37,843 nucleotides of DNA from Pseudomonadota bacterium (GCA_024228935.1 JAAESX010000083.1:1-37843); one strand, 5' to 3'; shown: positions 24,076-32,441, counted from the stretch's first letter. Translations and numbers: made by a program. Notes: a model not told the origin generated them from the letters alone.

Positions 24076-25284
24076 TCAGTCGAGCGCGGCGGTGATGGGC
24101 GGAGCCACGTCGTCGGTGGGCAGCCCCGCAAGCTCGAGCAAGGTCGCGCCGAGGTGCTGCGGCAGCAAGCGGGTGCCCGCATCGTCCACGGCGCCGGTGG
24201 CCAGGTCCATGCCGCGTCCACGCCCGAGGTCGTCGAGCCCACCGAGCACCACGCCGCCGCTGACGCCACTTCCCATCAGCATCGTGCTGGTCCAGGTCCA
24301 GTGGTCCTTGCCGCCCCAGGCGTTGACCTGGGGGTGCCGGCCCATCTCCGAGGCGACCACCAGCACCAGGCGCTCCTTCAGGTCGGGCCGAGAGGAGAGC
24401 GCGGTCTGGAGCGTGTAGAGCGTGAAGAACAGGTCCTCGAAGTTGTCCGACTGGATCCACAGGTTCTGATGGGTGTCCCAGCCCTGGTTGCACCAGCCCC
24501 GGTGCCGCAGCATCGCGCAGCGAGTGATGCCGGCCTCGAAGGCGTCGAACACGACCTCGAAGTCCGCCTCGAAGTCCCGCGTGCAGCCCAGGGTCTGCTC
24601 GGCGAACGACAGGCCAGCGGCCTCCTCCTGCAAGCGACCGAGGCCCTCGAGCGACGAGGCGTAGAGCCCGCTGTGCGCCGAGCGGGCGCCGGTCGCGTTC
24701 TGGGCTCGGGCGAGCACATGGGCGTCGACCAGGGACTCGACGGACCCGGACAGCGGGCTGGCACCCGAGCTGTAGGGGCCCAGGTCGTTGGACAGGAGTC
24801 GAGCCAGCTGATTGCTGTCTCCGACGCGGACGATGCGCTCGGGGGTGTCGCCGGTGAACGCCGGCCCATCGAGGACCAGGTGCGGCATCACGTAGTTCCC
24901 GGCGGAGATCCGCGTGGGCCAGTCCGCGTCCCCGCCGGTGCCGCCGGTCAGCAGGAGCTGGGTGCAGCGCTCGTGCGTGATGCTGGGGACCTCGAGGCCG
25001 TTCAGGACGCAGATGTCGCTGCCCCAGTCGTCGAAGAAGAACTTCACCGCCGGCCGGTTGGGGTGGTCGACGAAGGTCAGTCCGTGCGCCGTCGAGATGC
25101 TCGCGCCTTCCTCCTCGTACGCGTCGGTCCCGAACAGCGGCGTGAACACGAAGGCCGGGTCCCAGCCGCCCTCGACGTACAGGAACAGGAACACCCGGTC
25201 CTCGGCCGTCTCGGCCAGCGCCAGCCGCGGAAGCATCAGGCCAGCGCCCAGTCCGCCCAGGAGATGTCGTCGGGTCGGGCGCAT
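24076..25284 (-). CDS. DUF1501 protein, Tat signal, cassette gene C2
   Basis: The 402-residue paralog of C1 has a Tat leader MRPTRRHLLGGLGAGLMLP ending at ALA and the same landmarks: LYVEGGWDPAFVFTPLF, NQGWDTHQNLW, LVVASEMGRHPQVNAWG and GKDHWTWTSTMLMGSGVSGG. The proteins clearly share an ancestor but differ at most positions outside the motifs, so the duplication is old or the copies came from different sources. ATG 25284 overlaps the B2 stop by one base (TGATG), exactly as in cassette 1. A TTG at 25287 is a possible longer start. Confidence 0.85.
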   Translation of the reverse strand: MRPTRRHLLGGLGAGLMLPRLALAETAEDRVFLFLYVEGGWDPAFVFTPLFGTDAYEEEGASISTAHGLTFVDHPNRPAVKFFFDDWGSDICVLNGLEVPSITHERCTQLLLTGGTGGDADWPTRISAGNYVMPHLVLDGPAFTGDTPERIVRVGDSNQLARLLSNDLGPYSSGASPLSGSVESLVDAHVLARAQNATGARSAHSGLYASSLEGLGRLQEEAAGLSFAEQTLGCTRDFEADFEVVFDAFEAGITRCAMLRHRGWCNQGWDTHQNLWIQSDNFEDLFFTLYTLQTALSSRPDLKERLVLVVASEMGRHPQVNAWGGKDHWTWTSTMLMGSGVSGGVVLGGLDDLGRGRGMDLATGAVDDAGTRLLPQHLGATLLELAGLPTDDVAPPITAALD

Positions 25285-26753
25285 CAATACACCACGAACC
25301 CGGGGTCCCGGAGCAAGGCCGAGAGCACCGCCGCCCGGGCCTGGTCGGGGTCGAGCTCGGACACGGCGTCCTCGAGCGCCTGGAGCTCGGCCAGGTCCGA
25401 CTCCGTGGGTCGCTCGGCCAGCAGGTGCCAGTACAGGGTCTCCAGATCCTCGTCCGCCAGCGCGTCCCCGCTGACCGCGGCCATCTCGGCCACGCGCTTG
25501 AGCACCAGCGTCCGGGTCAGTCCGGGCGCCTGCTGGGGGCTGCGGGCAGCGTGTCCATCGACCCCGCCGGCCAGCACGCGGACGCCGGCCGGGTCCTCGT
25601 CGAGCATGCGCACGCCGTCCTCCTCCCAGCGCAGACCGGTCAGCTCCTCGACGGCCGTCTCCAGCTGGTACGGCGCCAAGAGGCGAGGGTCATCCGCGGC
25701 GTAGCTCTCCGAGCCCACGATGGCGGCGAGCAGCGGCTTCACGCGGTGGTCGGCCTGGGTGAACACCTCGCGCAGCTCGGCCAGCTCGACCTCGTCCTCC
25801 CAGGTGGCCTCCCGGCGCCAGTAGGACGAGGCGAACGACGACACCGCGCAGGCGTGGAAGCGCGGATCCCGGCTGATCTGGACGCCCAGGTCCCCAGGAC
25901 CGGAGATGGGCTCGCCATGCCACGCGGGCGCAACCGTCAGGTAGTCCTCCCACAGCCGCTCGCGCTCCGGGTGGTAGTAGGCGAACTCGGGCTCGGAGTA
26001 CTGGACCACCCACCAGAAGCCCATCAGCGAGCCGGCGGCCGGGTCGAGCGAGCTGTGGCAGGCCTGACAGGCGGGGTCCTCGAGCACCGCGAGCGCCGGG
26101 TCGGCGTCCACGTCCCGGTCGGCGAAGCTCACCGGCCGATCCAGGTAGTCCTCACACAGAAGGATGCGCGTGACCGCGGCGATCCGACCCCGGTTGAGAT
26201 TCGACACCGTCGTCTCGTAGCGCCACCAGAGTCCGTTCGTGGTGAGCACCCCGGCGCTCGGCCGACCGTCCGTGTACGAGGACTTCACCCAGTCCGTGTC
26301 GGTGGCGTCCGCGGACTCCGAGCTGACTGGCCAGATGTCCAGGAGCATCGAGTTCGCCATCGAGTGATCGGCCAGCACGACCTCGTCCCAGGACCGGTCC
26401 TCGGCCACGATGTTGGCGACCAGACGCAGGGGCTCCTCGCCGACACTCCGCTCGAACATGTACTCCTGCTCGGGGGCCAGCACGTAGTCCTGGTACTCGA
26501 TGGGGAAGACGTCGACGCGGGTGTGCCAGCGCTCGGCGAGCCGCTGCACGAGCACATCCTCGAGGGTCTCCTCGTCCAGCCACTGTGTGACGTAGGCGTC
26601 GATTCGTGTCGGATCCTCCTCGACCGCGTCGAGCTCCTCGACCGAAGGCAGCGTGCCGCGCAGGTCGAGCGAGGCCCGGCGCAGGAGCCGCGGCGCAGCC
26701 AGCGATCCGGTCTCCTCGGGTGCCTTGGCGCAGGCCAGCACGAGCCAGATCAT
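25284..26753 (-). CDS. DUF1549-like lipoprotein with c-type heme motif, cassette gene B2
   Basis: The 489-residue paralog of B1 begins MIWLVLACAKAPEETG (Cys at residue 8), with LLRRASLDLRGTLPSVEELD as the DUF1549-like start. It keeps TNGLWWRY and has CQACH at about residue 228 followed by SSLDPAAGSLMGFWW. The C-terminal half is shorter than in B1. The ATGA overlap with A2 fixes the start, so the tiny leader is not an annotation artefact. It is expected to be heme-bearing and exported, in one transcript with A2 and C2. Confidence 0.75.
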   Translation of the reverse strand: MIWLVLACAKAPEETGSLAAPRLLRRASLDLRGTLPSVEELDAVEEDPTRIDAYVTQWLDEETLEDVLVQRLAERWHTRVDVFPIEYQDYVLAPEQEYMFERSVGEEPLRLVANIVAEDRSWDEVVLADHSMANSMLLDIWPVSSESADATDTDWVKSSYTDGRPSAGVLTTNGLWWRYETTVSNLNRGRIAAVTRILLCEDYLDRPVSFADRDVDADPALAVLEDPACQACHSSLDPAAGSLMGFWWVVQYSEPEFAYYHPERERLWEDYLTVAPAWHGEPISGPGDLGVQISRDPRFHACAVSSFASSYWRREATWEDEVELAELREVFTQADHRVKPLLAAIVGSESYAADDPRLLAPYQLETAVEELTGLRWEEDGVRMLDEDPAGVRVLAGGVDGHAARSPQQAPGLTRTLVLKRVAEMAAVSGDALADEDLETLYWHLLAERPTESDLAELQALEDAVSELDPDQARAAVLSALLRDPGFVVY

Positions 26754-27556
26754 CGGGTGGTCTCGGACAGCATCGTGTCGCGCAACTCGGCCGAGATCCC
26801 GGTCAGATCGACACAGACCTCGCCCAGATCCTGGCCCTCGAAGTCGAGCGGACCGCAACCGCACTCGAGCTGCGCGACGTACCAGCGCTGGTCGGGCCCG
26901 CGCCAACCGATCTGTCCGCTGGCCTGGTCATCACAGGTGGCCGGATCCCACATCACATCCTTGAGATCGAGCACGGAGTCCTCGACGCGCAGGCCCCCGT
27001 CGAGCCGCAGGATGCCGTCGGTCGTGGCCGGGTTGAGCCTGCCCTCGATGATGGCGCTCACCGAGTGCATCCACCCGGTGTGGGCGTCCCAGGTGATGGT
27101 GCCCATCAGGGTGGTCCAGGCGCTGTCGGCTTTGTGGTCCACAGCGACCGCCATGCCCGCGCCGACCTCGAAGACCTGGCCCTCGGGGTCGATGATCAAG
27201 AAGTCGCCGCCGAGCTCCTGGTAGTCGAAGCGTCCCCCGCTGACGCGGAAGTACTCCGCGACGCCCATGTAGAAGTACCCGGTGCTGGCGTCGCAGCCGT
27301 AGACGACCGTGTCCGTCATCTGTTCGAGGTCCCCGGGGCAGTACTGGTCCCCCAGCGCCATCAGCTCGAGGTACAGGTCCATGACCTCGTGGGGGTCGGC
27401 GAAGCCACCGCCCACCATCAGCTCGATCCCCTGCACGACCTCGTCGGCGGTCAGCGCCGGCTCGGGCCGAGCCAGTTCCTCGAGGACCAACGTGGCGGTC
27501 CCCGAGTCGTCGAGGGTCTGACCAGAGCAGGCCAGCAGCGGGATCCAGACGGGCAT
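26750..27556 (-). CDS. Cys-rich lipoprotein, cassette gene A2
   Basis: The 268-residue paralog of A1 begins MPVWIPLLACSGQTLDDSG with the lipobox Cys at residue 10. Shared blocks with A1 are a helical EVVQGIELMVGGGFADPHEV region, DQYCPGD, GVAEYFR, FLIIDPEGQVFEVGAG, a CGCG cysteine cluster and LGEVCVD near the end. It has the same 4-base overlap with its B partner. It is divergent from a one-heme cytochrome lipoprotein, with only 26 bases between the starts, so the two must share promoter DNA. Confidence 0.7.
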   Translation of the reverse strand: MPVWIPLLACSGQTLDDSGTATLVLEELARPEPALTADEVVQGIELMVGGGFADPHEVMDLYLELMALGDQYCPGDLEQMTDTVVYGCDASTGYFYMGVAEYFRVSGGRFDYQELGGDFLIIDPEGQVFEVGAGMAVAVDHKADSAWTTLMGTITWDAHTGWMHSVSAIIEGRLNPATTDGILRLDGGLRVEDSVLDLKDVMWDPATCDDQASGQIGWRGPDQRWYVAQLECGCGPLDFEGQDLGEVCVDLTGISAELRDTMLSETTR

Positions 27557-27582
27557 CGAGTCGGGAGTGTACCCTCCGGACC

Positions 27583-27906
27583 ATGTCGTGGCTGCCGCTC
27601 CTCCTCGCCTGTGCCAGCACCGCCGACGACAGCGGCGGGCCGTGCGCCGAGCCCGTTCCCACCTGGAACAACGGCGGACAGGCGTTCTTCGTGCAGTGGT
27701 GCGACAGCTGCCACGCCGAGAGCTCGCCGAACCGGTACGGCGCGCCCGTGGGCGTCCACTTCGACACGCTCGACGACGTCGCGGAGTGGACCGACCGGCT
27801 GGATGCTCGGGTGCTGCAGGACGCGACCATGCCGCCCGGCGGAGGGATCGCCGAGGACGAGCTGGACCTGTTCGCGACCTTCCTCGAGTGCTCGCTGCCC
27901 GAGTAG
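27583..27906 (+). CDS. Small mono-heme cytochrome c lipoprotein
   Basis: The 107-residue protein begins MSWLPLLLACASTADDSG (Cys at residue 10). CDSCH at 40-44 is a heme c site, and DATMPPGG about 40 residues later holds a likely axial Met. This is the layout of small class I cytochromes in copper- or cytochrome-oxidase-linked chains. It is divergent from cassette gene A2 by 26 bases and may donate or accept electrons for the neighbouring B proteins (inference). It ends five bases before the convergent GST-like gene. Confidence 0.8.
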   Translation: MSWLPLLLACASTADDSGGPCAEPVPTWNNGGQAFFVQWCDSCHAESSPNRYGAPVGVHFDTLDDVAEWTDRLDARVLQDATMPPGGGIAEDELDLFATFLECSLPE

Positions 27907-28140
27907 GGGCTCAGCCGGCCCAGTCGGCCCAGTACCGCCCCTTCATCCGCTCGATGTACGCGACCAGGTTCGGATGCGCGTTGAACGCGTCCGCGACCAT
28001 CGACGGGTACGGGTTCACGACCATCCCCCAGCCGAAGCCCAGGAGCGTGGCGTCCACGGTGGACGGGCTACCGAGCAGGTACTCGCGGTCCGCGAGCAGC
28101 GTGGCGAGCGAGTCCACGTCCCGCTGCGCGGCGTCTCGGC

Positions 28141-28190
28141 GCTGCTCGGCGCTGCTCGGCGCTGCTCGGCGCTGCTCGGCGCTGCTCGGG
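28141..28190. repeat. 10-bp tandem repeat, five copies, inside GST-like gene
   Basis: GCTGCTCGGC occurs four times in tandem, followed by GCTGCTCGGG, with a degraded unit just before. Because 10 is not a multiple of three, each gain or loss of one unit shifts frame. Three units (30 bases) encode the repeated decapeptide PSSAEQRRAA on the minus strand. Related GST proteins have no such repeat here, so it is probably an expansion. Confidence 0.9.
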
Positions 28191-28474
28191 CGAGTGCCGA
28201 CCCACCCCCTGCGCCAGGACATACGGATCAGGTTCCGGCGCAGGTACCGGGAGATGAGGAACCGCGCCGGGCCCGACAGCTTGCTGAAGTACCCGTCCGG
28301 AGCGCTCACCGCGGCGAACCCGGCGTCGTCGACCCAGCGCCCATGCAGGCCATGGAAGTAGAGGTGCTCCTCGATGGTCCGTCGCACGACGTGACCCAGC
28401 GCCAGTTGCTGCGGGGTGAGCCCGGCGTCCAGGTCGACGCCACGCTCGGCGGACAGCCGCTCGATGATGTGACC

Positions 28475-28509
28475 GCTCACCAGCTCACCAGCTCGCCGCT
28501 CACCAGCTC
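28475..28509. repeat. 8-bp direct duplication (GCTCACCA) causing frameshift
   Basis: GCTCACCA is found at 28475-28482, 28483-28490 and 28498-28505. The first two are tandem, and removing one restores the reading frame of the GST-like gene (ELVSG then HIIERL). This is the typical product of replication slippage. Confidence 0.8.
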
Positions 28510-28710
28510 GATGTACGGGATCTTCCCGCTGCGCGACTGCGGCGGCCGGCTCAAGTGGCGGGAATGGTACGGGATCTCCGCCATCCGAAGCCACGTCTCG
28601 AGCTTCACCACGAACGGCGACGGACTGGGCAGCCCCCACAACGGCGGGAGCTTCCACAGCACGACGGGGCATGAACCAGCTCGGTCATGCCTCCGTCATA
28701 AGGCCACCGT

Positions 28711-29424
28711 TCAGGGCGTGTAGGCCGTGATGTAGGCCGTCGGCGTGCGGATGACGCCCACCTCGGCCATCCAGTGGTAGTCCGAGTACGACTCGGCGCT
28801 GTAGTGGTCGCGGATCTGCGTGCCTTCCCAGCCGCCCGACAGCGGGATGCCGTCGTCCAGGACCTCGCTGTCGATGGTCTTCGAGATGGCGCTCTCGTAT
28901 CCATCGGCGTCCGTCTCGGTGCCCGTGTAGGTCCCGGTCCAGCTGTCTCCGACCGCCGGGGCGTTGGTCCGGACCAGCGCCGGCGGGTCGTACACCGTGG
29001 TCACGTCGCCGCTGTAGGCTTGGCCGGCGTTCGAGCCGGAGTACTCGTCCCTGTCCTCGGTCAGAGCGATGCCCTCGGCCGTGCAGGCGTACGTCTTCCA
29101 CTCGGTCCCGAAGTAGCTGTACTGGCCACCGGCGTCCGTCCACGTGTCGATGGTCTTCACCGTCGCGGTCCGGGCGTCCGGGTCGTAGCCCACGACCTCG
29201 GCCGTCCGGTTGCCCGTGCGCGAGGAGCTCTGCCAGGCGTAGACCCAGCTGCTGCCAGCGGCCTGGATGCCATGGGCAGCGAGGCACTCGTGCACCTCGG
29301 CGGGCTCGCCCGTGTCCGAGCTGGTGTCGCCGGAGTCGGTGGTGACGTCCCCGGAGTCGGCGGTGACGTCGGTGTCCTTGTCACCACTGGCGACGAGGGA
29401 GAACAGCAGGATCGAGGTGGTCAT
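28711..29424 (-). CDS. Secreted protein of unknown function, Asp/Ser/Gly linker
   Basis: The 237-residue protein starts MTTSILLFSLVASGDKDTD, then has an acidic repetitive linker (TADSGDVTTDSGDTSSDTGE) and a beta-rich domain (SSWVYAWQSSSRTGNR, KTIDTWTDAGGQYSYFG). The start resembles the short lipoprotein leaders elsewhere in the window, but the lipobox Cys position holds Ser (AGT; TGT would be Cys). It may therefore be cleaved and released, retained, or mis-read. It has a weak ribosome site. No family is recognised. Confidence 0.62.
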   Translation of the reverse strand: MTTSILLFSLVASGDKDTDVTADSGDVTTDSGDTSSDTGEPAEVHECLAAHGIQAAGSSWVYAWQSSSRTGNRTAEVVGYDPDARTATVKTIDTWTDAGGQYSYFGTEWKTYACTAEGIALTEDRDEYSGSNAGQAYSGDVTTVYDPPALVRTNAPAVGDSWTGTYTGTETDADGYESAISKTIDSEVLDDGIPLSGGWEGTQIRDHYSAESYSDYHWMAEVGVIRTPTAYITAYTP

Positions 29425-29578
29425 GACCACAGCAATACCGGCGAACGCTCGCGCTGTGACCTGTCCTGCGTCTGACGCGAATAGTCTGGCGTCGTCAGCC
29501 GAATCAGGGCCGGCGTCACCCGGACGGCACCCACCCGGCGTGTCAGGTGGATAGGTTGCCGCCCAGGAGGCTGCGCCC

Positions 29579-30325
29579 ATGCGTCGTGATCCCGAGCTTT
29601 CGACCAAGCGTTTCGGCATGCTCCGCGAGGCCGGCGCCGCCATCGGCCACGCCGCCATGTTCGGCTTCGGCTTCCTGCCGACCCGCCACCGGACCCAGCG
29701 CAGCAACGAGATCCACACGGTGGTGCTCGTCCATGGCCTGGCCGGCAACCGGGCCCAGTTCTTCCCGCTCCAGGGGTTCCTGCGCTGGCGTGGCTACGAC
29801 CGCCACTACAGCTACAACTACCGCAGCACCGGCTCGATCGAGGCCAAGGGGCTCGAGCTCAAGCGGCACCTGGACGAGAACGTCAAGGGCGGCCGCATCA
29901 CGCTGATCGGCCACTCGATGGGCGGGCTCGTCAGCCGCGTCTACCTGCAGATGCTGGGCGGCGACCGACGCGTCGACACGCTCATCACGCTGGGCACCCC
30001 CCACCAGGGGAGCCACTTCGCCCAGTGGATGCCGACCGACCTGGTCAGCCAGCTGCACCCCAAGGGGCCGTTCCTGCAGCACCTGAACGAGCTGCCGATG
30101 CCCAACGACGTGCGCTGCGTCAGCTTCGCGGCGGGCAACGACCTGATGGTGCTGCCGGGTACGAACGCGCTCGGGTTCGGCGAGGACGTGTTCCTCGAGG
30201 ACGCCGGACACCTGGACATCCTGTTCAAGCGCAAGGTCTTCCTGAAGATCGGGACCATCCTCGACCAGGAAGACGAGCGACTCAGCTCTCGGGGTCTGGG
30301 CTCCCGGGGGCCGGACGCCGGCTGA
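29579..30325 (+). CDS. PGAP1/lipase-class alpha/beta hydrolase
   Basis: The 248-residue hydrolase has the oxyanion strand VVLVHGLAGNRAQFFPLQGF, the Ser nucleophile in LIGHSMGGLVSRVY, LGTPHQGSHFA and the likely catalytic His in DAGHLDILF. It is of the triacylglycerol lipase/PGAP1-like group that cleaves esters of lipids. A hydrophobic N-terminal stretch (AAIGHAAMFGFGFLPTR) may anchor it, but there is no clear cleavage site. AGGAGG eight bases before ATG 29579 is a strong ribosome site. It overlaps the convergent YaiI-family gene by 44 bases. Confidence 0.85.
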   Translation: MRRDPELSTKRFGMLREAGAAIGHAAMFGFGFLPTRHRTQRSNEIHTVVLVHGLAGNRAQFFPLQGFLRWRGYDRHYSYNYRSTGSIEAKGLELKRHLDENVKGGRITLIGHSMGGLVSRVYLQMLGGDRRVDTLITLGTPHQGSHFAQWMPTDLVSQLHPKGPFLQHLNELPMPNDVRCVSFAAGNDLMVLPGTNALGFGEDVFLEDAGHLDILFKRKVFLKIGTILDQEDERLSSRGLGSRGPDAG

Positions 30326-30758
30326 GCCACCGGTCGAGGCTGTTCGCGAAGCGCTGCTTGTCCTTGGGCCCGTACGGCGGCGGTCCACCGGTCATGACGC
30401 CCGTACCGCGCAGGTCGTCCATGAAGTCCCGCATCCCCAGGCGCTGCTGGACGTTGGCCTGATCCAGTGCCTGGCCGCGGAAGGTGACGACCGTGCCGCC
30501 GGCCTCACAGACCCGGGCAGCCAGGGGCACGTCCGAGGTGATCACGAGGTCGCCGGGCTGGCAGCTCTCGGCGATGTGATCGTCGGCGACGTCGAGCCCG
30601 CCGGAGACCTGGACGAAGGTGATCCACGCGAGCTTGGGGACCTGCTGCCAGCTGTTCGCGACGAGCACCGTCGGGCACTTCGTCCGCAAGGCCGCCTTGA
30701 ACAGGATCTCCTTGCAGGCCCTGGGGACGCCGTCCCCGTCGATCCAGATGGTGCTCAT
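30282..30758 (-). CDS. yaiI: YaiI/YqxD family protein (UPF0178, DUF188)
   Basis: The 158-residue protein opens MSTIWIDGDGVPRACKEILF and contains LVANSWQQVP, ITSDVPLAARVCEAGG and FMDDLRGTGVMTGGPPPYG. The last is the conserved C-terminal pattern of the family (TGGPxPxxxxD). The fold is PIN-like with conserved acidic residues; the function is not established. It is the third gene of a leftward run after the di-heme cytochrome and the beta-helix lipoprotein (9-base gaps), which may simply reflect compact packing. Confidence 0.9.
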   Translation of the reverse strand: MSTIWIDGDGVPRACKEILFKAALRTKCPTVLVANSWQQVPKLAWITFVQVSGGLDVADDHIAESCQPGDLVITSDVPLAARVCEAGGTVVTFRGQALDQANVQQRLGMRDFMDDLRGTGVMTGGPPPYGPKDKQRFANSLDRWLSRRPAPGSPDPES

Positions 30759-30767
30759 GAGCGGCCC

Positions 30768-31805
30768 CTAACGGCAGCCGTCGCCGTCGCACACGAAGTC
30801 GGCCAGACCCTCGAACGTGCCCACGGCCTGGACGCCCAGGTCCGCGGGGGTGTTGGACTCCCACGCGCAGCCGGTGCACGTCAGCGCCCCGTGGTCCGGG
30901 TAGACGTGCACGACGCCGCCCGAAAACGCGGTGTTGCTCCGGAACGTGACGTCCTCGAGCGTCGTCTCGCCGAAGAGTGCGAGCGCGGCACCGACCGAGT
31001 TGGCGTCGTTGGCCTCGAAGACCGCGTCCCGGATCGACAGCGTGCTCCAGTAGGCCAGGATGGCGCCACCCTGGGAGTCGCGGGTGGTGTTGGACTCGAA
31101 CACGGCCCCGTCGACGAGCACGTCGCTGGCGTCGAGGACGACCGCCCCCCCGTCGCGCGCCGTGCTGCCCGTGAACGTCACGTCGCGGAGCTCGCCGGAG
31201 CCCTTGTTGATGCGCAGAGCTGCGCCATCGTCTTCGGCGTAGTTGTCGACGAACGCCACCCCGTCGAGTTGCACGTCACACCCATCCCGCGCGTAGAGGC
31301 CGGCGCCGTCGTAGGCGTCGTGGTTGGACAGCACGGCGTCCCGGACGGACACGTCGGCGCCCTCGTCGCAGCGGATGCCCGCCCCCGAGCCCTCGTTGCG
31401 GTCACCTCGCGCATAGCCGCGGTCGAGCGTGGCGTGCTGGATGCTGGCGTGAGCCCCCTCGCCCGTCACGTGGACGACCGTGCCCTGCTCGCCGCCAGAC
31501 AGCGTGGTGCGTGCGGGCGTCATGCCCTCGATGACCACCTGGCTGGTCACGTGCAGCAGGACGAACCAGTCGCCGTCGCAGAACGTCAGGGTGCCTGGCG
31601 TGTCGACGGTGACGACCTCGCCGGTCTGGAACCGGTCGGTCCAGTCCTCGCCCTCGAACGTGACGGTGTCGCACTCGGGGGGACCGGTGTCCTCGGGCGG
31701 GTCGCTGTCCACGACGGAGTCCGCTGTGCTTTCCCGAGCGCTGTCGGAAGAGTCCGTCACCGAGGGCGCGGTACAGGCGAGGAGGAGCAACGACACGACC
31801 CGCAT
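30768..31805 (-). CDS. Beta-helix repeat lipoprotein
   Basis: The 345-residue protein starts MRVVSLLLLACTAPSVTDSS (Cys at residue 11) with an acidic Ser/Asp linker to about residue 42. From about 60 to 310 it has repeated turns of the right-handed parallel beta-helix kind, such as GSGAGIRCDEGADVSVRDAV, DGAALRINKGSGEL and SGGVVHVYP, each ending in an F/L-x-N or G-G-A step. The helix ends in a Cys-containing cap (CTGCAWESNT, CDGDGC). Such proteins are surface adhesins or polysaccharide-acting enzymes; no catalytic motif is evident. It lies nine bases after the di-heme cytochrome gene. Confidence 0.75.
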   Translation of the reverse strand: MRVVSLLLLACTAPSVTDSSDSARESTADSVVDSDPPEDTGPPECDTVTFEGEDWTDRFQTGEVVTVDTPGTLTFCDGDWFVLLHVTSQVVIEGMTPARTTLSGGEQGTVVHVTGEGAHASIQHATLDRGYARGDRNEGSGAGIRCDEGADVSVRDAVLSNHDAYDGAGLYARDGCDVQLDGVAFVDNYAEDDGAALRINKGSGELRDVTFTGSTARDGGAVVLDASDVLVDGAVFESNTTRDSQGGAILAYWSTLSIRDAVFEANDANSVGAALALFGETTLEDVTFRSNTAFSGGVVHVYPDHGALTCTGCAWESNTPADLGVQAVGTFEGLADFVCDGDGCR

Positions 31806-31814
31806 GTTGGCAGA

Positions 31815-32441
31815 TCAGTCGGGCCCGCCCCCCGTCTCCTTGTGACACGCCGCGCACGAGCCCAGGACCTCGCCGTAGGACCGACCGCGCTCGGCGAACG
31901 TGGCGCCGACGTGCGCGATGTCCGAGGCGTCGTCGTGCAGCTCCTCCTGGAGGTCCTCGGCCAGCCCGCCCATCGCGACGACGGGGGTGAAGTCGAGCAC
32001 GAGAGCTCCTCGCTCGATGGCGGGCACGTCACCACGGATGAGGCCGTCCGAGATGCGCTCGACAGCCCAGCCGTGACGCTGCATCACCTTGTCCGGCATG
32101 GGCGGGTCCGAGCTGGCGAGTCGCAGCTCCACCCCCACTCGACTGTGGCAATTCGCACAGTTCGCAGCGATGAGCCCGACCTGCAGCGCCGCCTCGTCCA
32201 GCGTCTTCACCGTGCGGGCCTCGCGGACCTGGAGCACGAGCTCGAGCTCGTCCTCGCTGTAGTCGGTCGGCAGCGACGGAACAGGCGTGCGCTCGCCCAG
32301 CATGCGGATCGCCTCCTCGTACGCGACCAGGTCCCCCCGGATGACGGCGTCGCGCGCGGCGCCCAGGTCCTCGTAGTGCCAGTCCATCTGGACGGCGGTC
32401 GGGTTCGACAGGAAGCAGGACAGGAGGAGAAACACGAACAC
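31815..32441 (-). CDS. Di-heme cytochrome c-like lipoprotein
   Basis: The 208-residue protein begins MFVFLLLSCFLSNP (Cys at residue 9). It has two heme c attachment sites, CANCH at 95-99 and CAACH at 196-200, the second very near the C-terminus. A mostly helical sequence between them carries Met residues that could be axial ligands (PPMPDKVMQRHG). It is expected on the periplasmic side as an electron carrier. A GTG starts the frame at 32441; a second GTG two codons later would shorten the leader further. It heads the run with the beta-helix lipoprotein. Confidence 0.78.
   Translation of the reverse strand: MFVFLLLSCFLSNPTAVQMDWHYEDLGAARDAVIRGDLVAYEEAIRMLGERTPVPSLPTDYSEDELELVLQVREARTVKTLDEAALQVGLIAANCANCHSRVGVELRLASSDPPMPDKVMQRHGWAVERISDGLIRGDVPAIERGALVLDFTPVVAMGGLAEDLQEELHDDASDIAHVGATFAERGRSYGEVLGSCAACHKETGGGPD

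Larger units (their letters stand above)
27911..28662 (-). pseudogene. GST-fold (metaxin/Fax-like) gene disrupted by repeat changes
   Basis: The N-terminal thioredoxin-like part reads LPPLWGLPSPSPFVVKLET and GKIPYIELVSGELVS, then hits a stop. The correct continuation SGHIIERLSAERGVDLDAGL, LALGHVVRRTIEEHLYFHG and a GST_C-like end (YLLGSPSTVDATLLGFGWG) is in another frame. The frames differ because an extra 8-base unit lies in the GCTCACCA repeats at 28475-28509. A second tandem repeat (28141-28190) adds a 10-residue duplication in the C-terminal domain without changing frame. The gene may be off or phase-variable. The start is uncertain; GTG 28662 fits the family N-terminus best, though its ribosome site is poor. 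Confidence 0.72.

Noticed and set aside
22789..25284. C1 and C2 as active sulfatases
   Set aside because: DUF1501 shares the fold, but the sulfatase CxPxR formylglycine motif is not seen in either protein, so no sulfatase function is claimed.
28141..28190. CRISPR-like array
   Set aside because: Units are 10 bases in direct tandem with no spacers and lie inside a coding region.
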